From NCBI GenBank assembly GCA_036426205.1, contig CM071571.1, forward strand, positions 114,251,306 through 114,315,305: DNA of 64,000 bases, in the 5' to 3' direction. Each line of letters begins with the position of its first letter. The stretch's first letter is position 1. The position numbers and the translations under genes were made by a program. Positions 44,271-54,784 of this stretch are shown piece by piece. The stretch comes from Ascaphus truei (Eukaryota; Chordata; Amphibia; Anura; Ascaphidae). Below the pieces are notes generated by a model that made no database searches, was not told where the DNA came from, and saw only the letters and a list, made by a program, of their open reading frames with translations.

Positions 44271-44493
44271 CCACACCACACACCCAATAACAAGGACTAA
44301 TTGTAGTATAATGTATAACAATAAATAAACTAATGTCAAAAACGAATGTTGTTCTTACTATGATTTTTTTTTTTAAGGGGCCTGGGGGCGGAGTTGGGGC
44401 GGGACTAGGGCGGGGTTGGGGGCGGGACTAGGGCGGGGTTGGGAGCGGGACTAGGTGGCGAGTAGATTTTTTGGTGATTTGTAGAACACTGTA

Positions 44494-45307
44494 TATATAT
44501 ATATATATACACATACACACACACACTCCAGTAACTGAACAATAATTCATAATTTGACCATCAATTTCATACAGCCTGATTTTCTCTTCCTGACTCTGGG
44601 CATATACAGTGGTACACAGTGCATACAAATAAATTAGTAAAATGTGTATGAGATTGCTATACGCTATGATACCACATGCTCAGATCTACGAACACTAAAA
44701 TATTTTACTTACATTTAATTTCGCCTTTGCTCTCAACCCCTCTCCAATAGCTCTCTCATTTAACCTCATGGTTCCACTTTTCCAGCCAAATCTGACCTAT
44801 AATTTATTTACCTTTAACATAATCCTGACCAATAGTGATGCCACTATTGCGCTAATAGGACTTCCTTGTATCTACTTTCAGAAAAACATATAATATGCAT
44901 CTCCTTGATCATATATTAAAGCAGCAATCTGTGCTGATTGCCCTTTTAACATATTATTAAGAGATCTCTTCTTGTCCTTTTCAATACTGTACTATTTTTA
45001 TATTTTAAATCTGATCCTATATTCAATAGATATAAGGGTTAGAAATATTAATTACAATTAAGCTTTTGCCAGAGTCCAGTGCAGTAAAAGTTTACAATGG
45101 TAACATCAGATGCTAGAGATTAAGACAAATATTTTTTGCAGTCCATTTTAACTTTGGTGTTCATTAGAGATAGGTGAATTTTTGTGGGGGATTTGGATCT
45201 GCAGCGGATCGGCCAGTTCCTTTGGTCCAAGAATTTCAGTGACTGAATCTGAAAAAGGGTGATTCGCATTGTGCAGATTTTTTTTATTATTATTACCAAT
45301 ATTTATT
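44494..45307. other. AT tract and LINE-type fragment, no gene
   Basis: An AT repeat and a CA run (44,494-44,526), then from about 44,670 a repeat shared with 27,350-27,385 (ctcagatctacgaacactaaaatatt) and with 31,885-31,990. A different repeat with gcggatcggcc starts near 45,170. Nothing coding. Confidence 0.45.
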
Positions 45308-46586
45308 TGTAACGAGTATTCCCCCACCCAATCGCATATAGAGTGTATGTGAGGGGGAACCTAATGTTACCAGGTGTGGTGCGTTATACCTGTCAGGCTC
45401 ACAGGAGGCCTGAGCCTCCGCTAGTAAGAGCCTGGGGTGAATCTCTGGAACGGTCTGGTTTGCAGCGCCTCCACCTGTGTAGGGTTCTAGAAATGTAGAA
45501 GATTGCCTACACAGGACCCACATACACAATAAGCACATACACGGAGATGTATATAACCACTTTACTGTATATGCAGAATAACTGTAACACTTGACATAGT
45601 ATCAGAAATAACCACTGTGATCTTTATAATACTACTCCCCCTAGTGGGTAACTCCACACCATGTACTGAATGTCATTCACTCCACTAGGAGTGTAACTTG
45701 CACCCACCACCGTGTATCCCCACATCGAGTACACAGTCGAACCCCTTTGTCCCGTGGTCAGCGCTGCCACTATGTGTAAATATATATTGTGATACGTTGG
45801 TGCACTTATGAAGGTACCTGCCGAGTGCTCCTGCACTCGGGCCTGCAAGCAACTTCGAAAAGGATCCGCCGCTTGGTGATCCCATCTGCGATCCAGTCCT
45901 TCCTTACATGAAGATCCGCCAGGGGCGATCCCACCCTGGAGATAGTCTTTGTCTCTTTGGGGCGTAGGCTTGAGCCCAAGCCTCTTCTCGGGGAGCGCAG
46001 CATTCGCTGGGTCCCTAACTATCACTGATACTAATGGGGCAGGGTCCTTAACCTAGGGCCTGTCCCTGTAGCACCACAAGCTGTGAGGGGCTCAGGACCT
46101 AACTGGGGCCTAGGGGGCTGCTGGCCTAATGCAGTGGGTTACAGACCCCTGCACTTACCTCCTTCCCCTAGCTCTTCCTGGTCCTGACTGCCTGTCTGTA
46201 AAAAACCCATGAAATGTATCCATTAGCTCCTGCAGGGCAATCCTCCAGCCCTATTGGCACCCTGGCGTCACGTGGGGTGCTCCTGTGGCTCATGGGACTT
46301 GTAGTCCCGTCCAAGAGCCTTCCCTGGTAGGCTAGGGTTCGCACGCTATATCACTGCGCATGCGCAATGCCTCTTCTGGCCACCGCAACTCCGCCTGCAC
46401 TGCGCATGCGCAGACTCACGCAAAATTGCGGCGCCCTGCTCGGGAGCCGACGGGGACCTCCGGAGCACCGGAGCGCTCCCTGCTCAGCCCCACCCTCCAG
46501 AAGTGCCGGCGGGTCTGTCGGGTGACCCCCGGCAGCGGAGGTAATGAGGGGGGGGTCACGGGGCAGAGGGGGACAACCTGGCTACA
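45308..46586 (-). mobile_element. 3' LTR (copy B) of the PNMA-like gypsy element
   Basis: 1,279 bp reading TGTAGCC...GTTACA on the minus strand, with a purine tract directly upstream. It aligns with the 5' LTR (59401-63231 without insertions) with few differences, so the two were made in one integration. tatt (45304-45307) versus tctt (63232-63235) is the likely 4-bp target duplication with one change. The GC-rich U3 end carries gcgcatgcgc motifs (46,360-46,420). Confidence 0.88.
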
Positions 46587-46597
46587 TCCTCCCCCTG
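46587..46597 (-). promoter_or_regulatory. Polypurine tract of the gypsy element
   Basis: CAGGGGGAGGA on the minus strand lies directly before the 3' LTR start, the expected place for the plus-strand primer. Confidence 0.75.
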
Positions 46598-46845
46598 GTA
46601 AAAACCCCAATGTCCTTGCTTGGGACACAACTGAATATAACTATGTACAGAAGTTATTTAATGCAAATGCAACCATAAAATACAATATTAACACATCAAT
46701 CGACTTTAAACGATTTGCATAGTTCTGTGAGCATCACAATTACCGACTGTATTTTGCTACGAGACCATTGCTGAGCCTCATAGTGGGGTGCCCCAACTTG
46801 ATCATAGGTTACCCGATTGGGTTGGTACCTGACTCTTTGGCTCCT

Positions 46846-47480
46846 TCAGAGCTGTTCTTCAGCAACTCCCTCGGGGGAGTAATAAGTACAGTCCTGAGAC
46901 TCAGCCTCTTCCCTTGAGGGGAGAAATATCTCTGAACAGTCCCTGTTCGGCACAAAGCATGAACTTTGTGGATCCAAAGGCTGGCCCGCTGGAGCCACCT
47001 TAGTAGGCGTTGGCCTACGGGGCCCTTTACCCATAGCTCCTCCGGGAGATGCCCCTGCACTGGGAGGATCCCTTTGAGAGGGTCCTTCCATAGGATCTTC
47101 CAGAGTTTCAGGGTTGGTATGATCATGTACAGTCTCTTGACCCATTTCTGCGGAGTCGGGCTCACCGTTCAGTGGTGTGGCCAATATTTCTGCTTCCTCA
47201 TCTCCCACTTGTGGAATGGGGAGAAGATGATTACGGTGCCATACCTTTACCCGGCTTTCAGTGTCTTTGATGCGATAGACCGGGAGGCCAGGCATCTGAG
47301 ATTCTATTTCATATACACTGTCTCTCCATCGGTCAGCCAATTTATGTTTTCCCGGGATTCCCAGATTGCGAAGCAACACAGCATCTCCAGGACGAAGCTC
47401 CTGATATTTGACCTTATGATCGTATTGCCTTTTGTGTCGGCATTCAGCTTAGCTGTAGACTTCTCAGCCTGTTGGTAAGC
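46846..47480 (-). pseudogene. Gypsy integrase C-terminal region
   Basis: The frame 47379-46846 (177 codons) has LLRNLGIPGKHKLADRWRDS and GLPVYRIKDTESRVKVWHRN, the GPY/F-like module of gypsy integrases, then a low-complexity Pro/Glu-rich tail. No chromodomain follows, unlike the element at 1-4425. Pol ends about 260 bp before the LTR. Confidence 0.82.
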
Positions 47481-47846
47481 CTATTGCAAGCTGTCTTTAA
47501 GTCTTTGCACATATTTGAAATGAGTAGCATTGTGTATCCCATCCGTCGAGACTCGAAGGCGTATATCTACTGGCAGTCTCGACTCTCGTCCGAACATGAG
47601 GAAGTATGGGGAGAATCCAGTTGACTCGTGTCGGGTACAATTGTACGCGTGAACCAGGGCCTCCACGTGCCGACTCCATTCAGTCTTCTGCACACCTTTT
47701 AGAGTTCCGAGCATGTCCAGCAAGGTCCGATTAAATCGTTCTGGCAGAGCGTCTCCTTCAGGATGGTACGGGGTCGTTCGTGATTTAGCAATGTTCAGCA
47801 TTTTGAGCAATTCTCAGATCAGAGTGCTCTCAAAATCTCGACCTTG
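47481..47846 (-). pseudogene. Gypsy integrase core, second half (catalytic Glu)
   Basis: From the insertion junction, the pieces RDFESTLI and, after a stop, LLKMLNIAKSRTTPYHPEGD follow. The frame 47810-47481 holds ALPERFNRTLLDMLGTL, where E24 of the frame is the DDE Glu, and HESTGFSPYFLMFGRESRLP. The preceding Asp block lies on the far side of the 6.9-kb insert (ends at 54,785). Phase is kept across the insertion. Confidence 0.85.
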
Positions 47847-48090
47847 GGGCTCTATGCAGTAAGCGCCGAAAAAGTGCATTCGGCAAGTGTTCCCTATCGG
47901 CATGATGTTGGCGATTTGCCCTCGCAGTATTCAGTAAGGGCCGAATCCATGCCGATCCCTGCCGAATCACTGCGAAAGCAAAACTGCCGATGAGCCTGTG
48001 CCGAAAAAGGCTGGCTCCCGATAACCTGCCGATAGGCCTTTTCTGCCGATAGGTGTTTGCAGCAGAGAGAGACCAGCCGCTCTCTCAGCA
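47847..48090. repeat. Left subterminal array of gccgata/gccgaa motifs
   Basis: gccgaaaaa, gccgat, tgccgataggc and similar motifs recur about ten times in 220 bp beside the left terminus, mirroring the right end. Confidence 0.65.
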
Positions 48091-48158
48091 CAAACATCGG
48101 CAAAATATAAAGTATTTATAAACAACTTTTATTCATAGTGTACATGTGCAGGGGTTCT

Positions 48159-48376
48159 CCGGAGCTGAACCGCATTGGTTTCAGGTCCGGGGACCCCCTG
48201 CTTCCTGAGATACAGGCCCCTTTATGAGGTGCCGGTATCCCTCTGCATTTAAAGGTTCCAATCACGTGACCGCGGAATGTAAACAAAGCAGAGGGATACC
48301 GGCACCCCATAAAGGGGCCTGTATCTCGGGAAGCAGGGGGTCCCCGGACCTAAAATCAAAGCGGTTCAGCTTCGGA
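48159..48376. repeat. Long hairpin 1 in the 6.9-kb element
   Basis: 48159-48246 pairs with about 48288-48376 (shared phrases ccggggaccccctgcttcc, gatacaggcccctttatg, gccggtatccctctgc and their complements), with about 40 bp between. Confidence 0.75.
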
Positions 48377-49193
48377 GACCGTCTGCACATCTACACATAA
48401 ATAAATAAACACTCATTCCTTACCTTTGCGGCAATGTGCTACGGTAACGAAGCAGCATGAATGTATTTTTAATAATAGTGTACTGTGAGCAGGGGGTCCC
48501 CTGAGCTGAACCGCGTTGCTTTGTGGACCAGGGACCCCCTGCTTCCTGAGTTACAGGCCCCGGTATGTGTCATCGGGTGGCAGTGTCGCCGCCATATTTA
48601 TAGCACCCCATACGCGCCGTGTCCGCTATAAATATGGCGGCGACACTGTAAACGATGCCCCAAACCGGGGCCTGTAACTCGGGAAGCAGGGGGTCTCTGA
48701 GCCACAAATCAATGCGGTTCAGCTCAGGGGACCCCCTGCTTCCACACAATATTATTAAAATACATAAATGCTGCTTCATTACCATAGCGTATAGCAGCTA
48801 AGGCAATGAAGGGGTTAAGGCAGATTAGCATGTTTATTGGGGACATTTGTCCCCAATAAACATAGCAATAAACAACATACACTCCCTGTATATTTAAACT
48901 ACATAAACAACAATAAATACATTAAATACATATAGCACTCACCCATTTCCGGCTGCCACGGTGAAGGCCATCCTCATCTTCATCCTGCCCATGCCCCCTC
49001 CGCTGCTTCAAAACAGACACAAGAATGAAAACATCCAATGTAATGTCCCCTAGCCCCTTAATCACCATAGCGGTTATTAACCGCTACAGTCATTAAGGGG
49101 TTAACCCACCCTCACCCACCACTCGGGAGGCCTACATACCCTCCCCCACTAACCCCCCCACCCAGTGAGGCCTAACCACCCTCACCCACTACC
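48325..49193. repeat. 869-bp tandem duplication, unit 1
   Basis: Starts ctcgggaagcaggggg and is repeated at once from 49194. By eye the two units are identical for about 800 bp and differ only near C tracts at the end. Near-identity means a very recent event or an assembly duplicate. Confidence 0.9.
48488..48740. repeat. Long hairpin 2 (in unit 1)
   Basis: 48488-48604 pairs with 48625-48740 around about 20 bp. The stem includes gtgtcgccgccatatttata and its complement. The same hairpin in unit 2 lies at 49357-49609. Confidence 0.8.
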
Positions 49194-50048
49194 CTCGGGA
49201 AGCAGGGGGTCCCCGGACCTAAAATCAAAGCGGTTCAGCTTCGGAGACCGTCTGCACATCTACACATAAATAAATAAACACTCATTCCTTACCTTTGCGG
49301 CAATGTGCTACGGTAACGAAGCAGCATGAATGTATTTTTAATAATAGTGTACTGTGAGCAGGGGGTCCCCTGAGCTGAACCGCGTTGCTTTGTGGACCAG
49401 GGACCCCCTGCTTCCTGAGTTACAGGCCCCGGTATGTGTCATCGGGTGGCAGTGTCGCCGCCATATTTATAGCACCCCATACGCGCCGTGTCCGCTATAA
49501 ATATGGCGGCGACACTGTAAACGATGCCCCAAACCGGGGCCTGTAACTCGGGAAGCAGGGGGTCTCTGAGCCACAAATCAATGCGGTTCAGCTCAGGGGA
49601 CCCCCTGCTTCCACACAATATTATTAAAATACATAAATGCTGCTTCATTACCATAGCGTATAGCAGCTAAGGCAATGAAGGGGTTAAGGCAGATTAGCAT
49701 GTTTATTGGGGACATTTGTCCCCAATAAACATAGCAATAAACAACATACACTCCCTGTATATTTAAACTACATAAACAACAATAAATACATTAAATACAT
49801 ATAGCACTCACCCATTTCCGGCTGCCACGGTGAAGGCCATCCTCATCTTCATCCTGCCCATGCCCCCTCCGCTGCTTCAAAACAGACACAAGAATGAAAA
49901 CATCCAATGTAATGTCCCCTAGCCCCTTAATCACCATAGCGGTTATTAACCGCTACAGTCATTAAGGGGTTAACCCACCCTCACCCACCACTCGGGAGGC
50001 CTACATACCCTCCCCCCCTAACCCCCCCCCCCAGTGAGGCCTAACCCC
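49194..50048. repeat. 869-bp tandem duplication, unit 2
   Basis: Near-exact copy of 48325-49193; it ends in a C tract before tagatgcata. Confidence 0.9.
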
Positions 50049-50064
50049 CCTAGATGCATATATA

Positions 50065-50890
50065 TGTAGCCATGCATAATAATGGACTGCAGACATCTTC
50101 CCTGCTGGCAGTAAACCCTGGAAAGTACAGGAAGGCCAGCAGTAGTTATGGAGGTTTTTCTCTCACACCCCGGTGAGGTGCCCTATGTATGGATGGGAGT
50201 GGCTGCATGCTCTGAGTCCCTGGCTAGTGACATCAGAGATGTGCCTGCCCCCTGGGGTATATAAGGCACAACACTGTCAAAGTTAGTTGTTGTTGCTGAG
50301 GTGTTTTAGCTCCTGTGAAAAGGATTGCAGGATAGCTTAGTGCCCACTAGTGCTGTAACTAGTGGCACGGGTTTCCAAATCAAGCCTGTCAAGGCCACAA
50401 TGTGCCCAGGGACCTGGCACAGGGGTGATCTCCCTAAGGGGAGAGGGGATCCCACTCCAATTGGGAGGGCGTACCTGGCGAAGGGACAGCATGGCAAAAT
50501 GTGTGGCTAAAGCTGACAGCTGCCAGGGGCAGTCTATCATATCGATACCATCAATAAAGATGCCCTATTCAAAGATACCTCCACTGTGTGAATGTGAAGT
50601 TACTCAACAGTGGATACCACCACCAAGAAGGAGTTCCTCACCAGGACCATCTCTCTGCGGAAGCACAGATCCTGATGAGGTGGAGGCGCTGCACATGATA
50701 TAGGTAGGACTCGCACCCACTACCTCAGCTGCCTGTCTGGATTACATCCCCTAATACCATCATGCGGGAGACTCAGGAGCCCTGTTGCCTGCAGGTGCAC
50801 CACCAGACACGATCATGTAATGGGGATTGGTTAGACCACATGGGCCAATGTGAGATTGGGTGGGTCAGACAGGAGGGAGTACCCGTTACA
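50065..50890 (+). mobile_element. Solo LTR (826 bp)
   Basis: Begins TGTAGCCATGC and ends CCCGTTACA, with TATA on both sides (50061-50064 and 50891-50894) as the target duplication. It has a promoter-like gggtatataaggc at about 50,257 and an AATAAA at about 50,552, in the right order for a plus-strand LTR. The ends resemble those of LTR copies A-C, and a ggtggaggcgctgc motif is shared, so it is a related gypsy family. Confidence 0.8.
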
Positions 50891-50894
50891 TATA

Positions 50895-51607
50895 CATACA
50901 GGGTAAGAAATGATGTTGTTTTAAAAGCTTGCTTTGATGTGTTTTAAATTAATTTGGCTATGCTGCTATGCTTAAATGTGTGAATAATGTATTTTAAAAT
51001 TAGATAGATGTAATTGTTGCTATTGTATGGTGTACTTTAGGTCAGGGTCAGGCTTGCTTTTCTATATTGTATTATTGTTGGTACTTATATTTTTTCACAG
51101 GATAAATAGTTCTGTTCAACGCTTTAATTAGTTAATTGTTTAATTGTTAGGGATGGAATGTAAATTGTTTAGGGATGTCATTAATGAATGCTAATTGATT
51201 TATGTTTACTGGATTGGTTTAAATAGTATACTTGTTTGGAGGTATTGGTATTTTGTTTTGAATGTTATTGTTAACATTCATTTGCAGAATGTATATGGTT
51301 CATAGATTGTATCATATATACAATGTAAATGCAATGTTTTGATTGTCATTTGAGGATTTTGATTGTAAAATCAGATAGGATTATTAAAAGAAATTGATTT
51401 TTATTGTAGTGTGTCTGTATGGAGAAGTGTTATTTGTAGTACAGCATGTTTTTGATAACCCTTCTACATTTATTTGTATATTGGTTCATCATGTGTATCT
51501 CTCTCCTTTCCCCCCCCCCTCTCTCTCTATTTATATATATTACCTGTATAGAGATTTATTAGATGTAGAGATAGATATATTTAGAGATATATGATAGATA
51601 TATATAG

Positions 51608-51641
<34 letters not shown>

Positions 51642-52019
51642 TGGAATGATGAAACCACTGTACAAATGAATGGGTGAGAGAGTGGGTATGGGCCAGTGTG
51701 GCAACTTAATTACCTTTGCGGTTTTATTGATAATGTTTTTAGGGGTTAAGTTAATTATATCTGAATGTAATTGCAAGTATTGTTTGTATTGGCTAGTATT
51801 TTGTGGGCAACAAAAAAGACCAGGATTGTGTGGCGACGGGGGCTCTATTGATGAGGTCAGTAGTACTTTATTTATTTGAATATGCTAGTTAAGTGTGTTA
51901 ATAATGGGCAAATAATATTATCCCTATGGATAATAGTATTTTGCACATTATTTACTGTAGGTGTTGGGGGGGGGGTGTATGTGATTGAATGTATAGGCAG
52001 GTTTATTTTTTTTAATTCA
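50895..52019. other. AT-rich interior of the 6.9-kb element
   Basis: No coding signature. Contains a (TA)n block at about 51,600-51,634 and ttaattgtttaattg phrases as in 14,280-14,480 of the related element. Confidence 0.5.
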
Positions 52020-52420
52020 GGGTTTGTTCGTGGTTTGCTGGAGGACCTCTGGAGACCACCTGGGTCCCCTTGGTAGCTCCCCGGTTATCAGGTGGTGGGT
52101 CAACGGGGACACCTGCGGGATGAAGTGGTGGCCTCACATCCGTGGGGACACCACGGACCCGCGTTCTGGGGGATGAAGCGGTGTCGCCACAATCCGTGGG
52201 GGCCCGCGGACCCATAGGTGCAGGTGAAGACGGTGGTCCCACATGTGGGGCGCGCAGGGGACCGTAGGGCACTCGTGAGTTCCCCAGTGACCCCCCGAGG
52301 CCACGCAGCACCACCTGTTGGGATGAACCGTGGGCTACCAGACTGGGGCTACGTGGGGACCCAATGGGGCCCCAAGGTGACCAAGGAGACCACCTGGGGC
52401 CATGGAGCTTGGCGGGACCA
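52020..52420. repeat. GGGACCACC-type minisatellite, second occurrence
   Basis: ggagaccacctgg, gggacacctgcggg, cgcggacccgc phrases recur irregularly, as at 20,090-20,460. This supports one element family for both sites. Confidence 0.6.
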
Positions 52421-52499
52421 ACACCACAGGCTCCAGAACCTTTTTGAAATGAGCTGCTGGGGTACACCTGTATGTCTGTATAGGTGCCCGCCAGCCCGC

Positions 52500-53160
52500 A
52501 GGCTTGTGTGAGGGCCCGATCCCTGGAGGACGATCTTTGATTGGTCGGAAGGTCAGCGGCTCGCTGCTCCTAATGAGGTCCGTTGCTGGAAACGACGGGA
52601 TCTCGGACCCCCCCTCGTCTGAGCATGCTCCCGCTACCTGGAACTTTTCCGTCTCGGTACCTATTGCGAGCCGGCCCTCCAGCCGGAACAAGCGTGGCTT
52701 ATGCACCCGCCGAACGACCTTTCGCTCGGGCGCAGGCCGCCCCCGCGCGCGGCGTGAGTTTGAAAGAGGGAATATGAGGTGTTGGTACGGGGCGTCGGTC
52801 AGCTTGTCTCCCCTTCCCCTACCTGCGTGTACTCGCCGCCACTTTGACCGGACGCTCCCCCTCTGCTTGTAGCCGCCCTCGGCAACAGCCGAGTGTCCCC
52901 CTTTGCTCCGCCTCGGAAAAAGGGCGGTGTCAGTCATGCTGCGTGGGTGTCCGACCCAGGGGGTGGCCCTCCAACACCAGTGCGTGGGCTCCCCCCCGCC
53001 CGGAGCGTGGCCCTTAGCCTTGCGGGGGACCGCCGTTACCCCCCGCATCTTGTGAGGCACTGCGCGGCACCAGCCCGCTGGGGAACGGGAAAGTACGCCG
53101 GGTGTCCGGGAGGGAGGGCAGAACCCCGGAAATAGCGGGGAAGGACAGGCGAAGGAGGGG
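52500..53160. other. CpG-rich block with overlapping open frames
   Basis: High in G, C and CpG. A 301-codon frame (53240-52335, minus) and a 122-codon frame on the other strand overlap here. The long frame is Pro/Arg/Ser/Gly-rich with no motif I recognise and runs on into the minisatellite, so I do not call it a gene. Confidence 0.5.
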
Positions 53161-53514
53161 TATGGGGAAGAGGAGCGCGGGAAGGGGTTGTTATGGAAAA
53201 ATGGTTTTGGAAAGATAAAAAAGGTATGTATGGGGGGCAAGGGGTCGGGAGGTCGGGAAGGTAAGGGTAGTAGTGAATTAAAAGAATGATGGTTAATGTG
53301 GGGATTGTGTATGGTTTTTTATTGTGGGTTAATGGGTCCGGTGGGGGGTTATTTTACAAAAAAGGTATTGCTGGGGAAGGAAAAATGTGGGTAGTTGGGT
53401 GAGGGGTGTTAGGGGGGGGGGGGTGGGGGGCTTTGTTTTGGGGGGGGGGGTTTGAGTGTGGAGGGTTATTTGTCGGCCCTTCCGAGGGGGCGGGTTGAGT
53501 GGGGGGTGAGGGTG

Positions 53515-53580
53515 GTTTAACCCCTTAAGAATATGTAGCGGTTAATAAACCCGTTGTCTATGGTGGATTAAGGGGTTAGG
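53515..53580. repeat. Hairpin of the agcggttaa family
   Basis: aaccccttaagaatatgtag and ctatggtggattaaggggtt form an imperfect hairpin. Similar units lie at 54,154-54,206 and 54,304-54,352. Confidence 0.6.
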
Positions 53581-53934
53581 GCATTACATTGGATGTTTCA
53601 TTTTGCTGTCTGTTAAGCAGCGGAGGGGGGCATGGGCAGGGATAAAGAGTTGATGGCCCTTCATCCGTGGCAAGGGGGCCGGGCACGGGGTGAGTTAAAT
53701 TATTATTTATGGATTGGTTTAGTATTTAAAATGGGCACTTCATATTTAGTCATTTGTGGATATAGTAATTGTGGCCCATTACTTAACTGTATGTGTTAAG
53801 GGGGGACTGATTATAAGGATGTATGTTTGCCCTTTTGAAAGTGCACAATTGGGGCGCGGGCAATAAGTACTGCAGGCCTGCGGGTAACACCCGAGGGCCC
53901 CCGCCGGCCTATAGTATCATTGATGTGCATATTT

Positions 53935-54045
53935 GTCTTTATTTATTTATTTATTTTATTTATTTATTTATTTATTTTGTCTGTATTTATTTATATTCAT
54001 TTATTTATTTATTTATTTATTTAGATATATTTATTTATTTAGTGT
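53935..54045. repeat. TTTA microsatellite
   Basis: (TTTA)n with a few interruptions over about 110 bp. Confidence 0.92.
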
Positions 54046-54153
54046 GGGGCTGCTGTGTGTGATTATTTTTTATTGTGGGTAGCGGGTGTGGGTGAAGGGG
54101 GTATTAGCCACAACGGTGGTTGTTTAGGGCTTGCGGGTGGCTAGCCGGAGGCC

Positions 54154-54206
54154 TTAACCCCTTCATGACCGTAGCGGTATTAACTGCTACGGTCGTGAAG
54201 GGGTTA
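54154..54206. repeat. Hairpin aaccccttcatgaccgtagc
   Basis: 54154-54178 pairs almost perfectly with 54180-54206 (gctacggtcgtgaaggggtt). Confidence 0.75.
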
Positions 54207-54599
54207 AGTGCACCCGCAACCCCCCCACAAGCCCTAAACAAACAACAATGGCCAAATACCCCCTTCACCCACCCCCGCTACCCACAATAAAGCTGGCACG
54301 GTGGGTTAACCCCTTCATTGCCTTAGCGGTTAGCCGCTAAGGTAATGAAGTGGGCTGTACATGCATTTTTCCTGCCTCGGATGCATACCAGGGGGCTCCG
54401 GTGCTGGTATTAATGGGTATCAGCTCCGGAGACCCCCGGCATCAATCCCAGGCAGGAAAAAGGGCTGATTTTTTCTAAGTGTCGCCCTTGCCGATGCTTG
54501 TCCTCCACCAACTTGCCAACTTTAGTTGGCGGGCTGGATTGCCGAAAAACTCTCCATTCTGGAGTGCCGATCAGCAGCGAAAAGCTGATCAGGGCTACC

Positions 54600-54781
54600 T
54601 GAATTCCACCGAGTTCAAAAAGTGCCGATAAGTGGCTTATCGGCACCCAGCTGCCGATAAGTTTTTATCGGCAACAAAACTTGCCGATAATTCCCACTTA
54701 TCGGCGCTTACTGAATCGGGAGGGCAAATTTGCCGAAAAAATGGCGATAAACAGCTTATCGGCGCTTACTGCATGAGGCCC
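54600..54781. repeat. Right subterminal array of cttatcggc motifs
   Basis: gccgataag or cttatcggc (or one-base variants) occurs about ten times in both orientations up to the terminus, a layout expected of a transposase-binding region. Confidence 0.7.
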
Positions 54782-54784
54782 TTG

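Larger units (their letters stand above)
41987..44493. mobile_element. TIR element inserted in an AT repeat, with expanded simple repeats
   Basis: The left end agtgttcgacaa and right end ttgtagaacact are inverted copies with one mismatch, each bordered by AT dinucleotides. Downstream of both ends are related phrases (ggcgagttgatttagg on the left, aggtggcgagtagattttt on the right, reversed). The interior holds a Pro-rich-coding minisatellite, (GT)n, cccTGTGTCAccctc repeats, tctctctgtg repeats and (CA)n. No transposase ORF. A TA-duplicating or hAT-like non-autonomous element is possible. Confidence 0.6.
47847..54781. mobile_element. 6.9-kb non-autonomous DNA element inserted in the gypsy integrase
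   Basis: Termini GGGCTCTATGCAGTAAGCGC (left) and GGGCCTCATGCAGTAAGCGC (right, reversed) are inverted copies. TTG at 47844-47846 and 54782-54784 is the 3-bp target duplication. Both ends have arrays of gccgataag/cttatcggc. The interior holds long hairpins, an 869-bp tandem duplication, a solo LTR, a GGGACCACC minisatellite, a CpG-rich block and TTTA repeats. No transposase ORF. A 3-bp duplication and GGGCC terminus suggest PIF/Harbinger-type mobilisation. Confidence 0.75.

Noticed and set aside
46966..47478. 170-codon plus-strand frame
   Set aside because: Antisense shadow of the gypsy integrase C-terminal region.
48325..50048. Regularly repeated units suggesting a CRISPR-like array
   Set aside because: Only two long units, no short repeat-spacer pattern, and a eukaryotic context.
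52335..53240. 301-codon minus-strand open frame in the 6.9-kb element
   Set aside because: It spans a CpG-rich block and a minisatellite, has biased Pro/Arg/Ser/Gly composition and no motif, and overlapping frames exist on the other strand. Open by composition.
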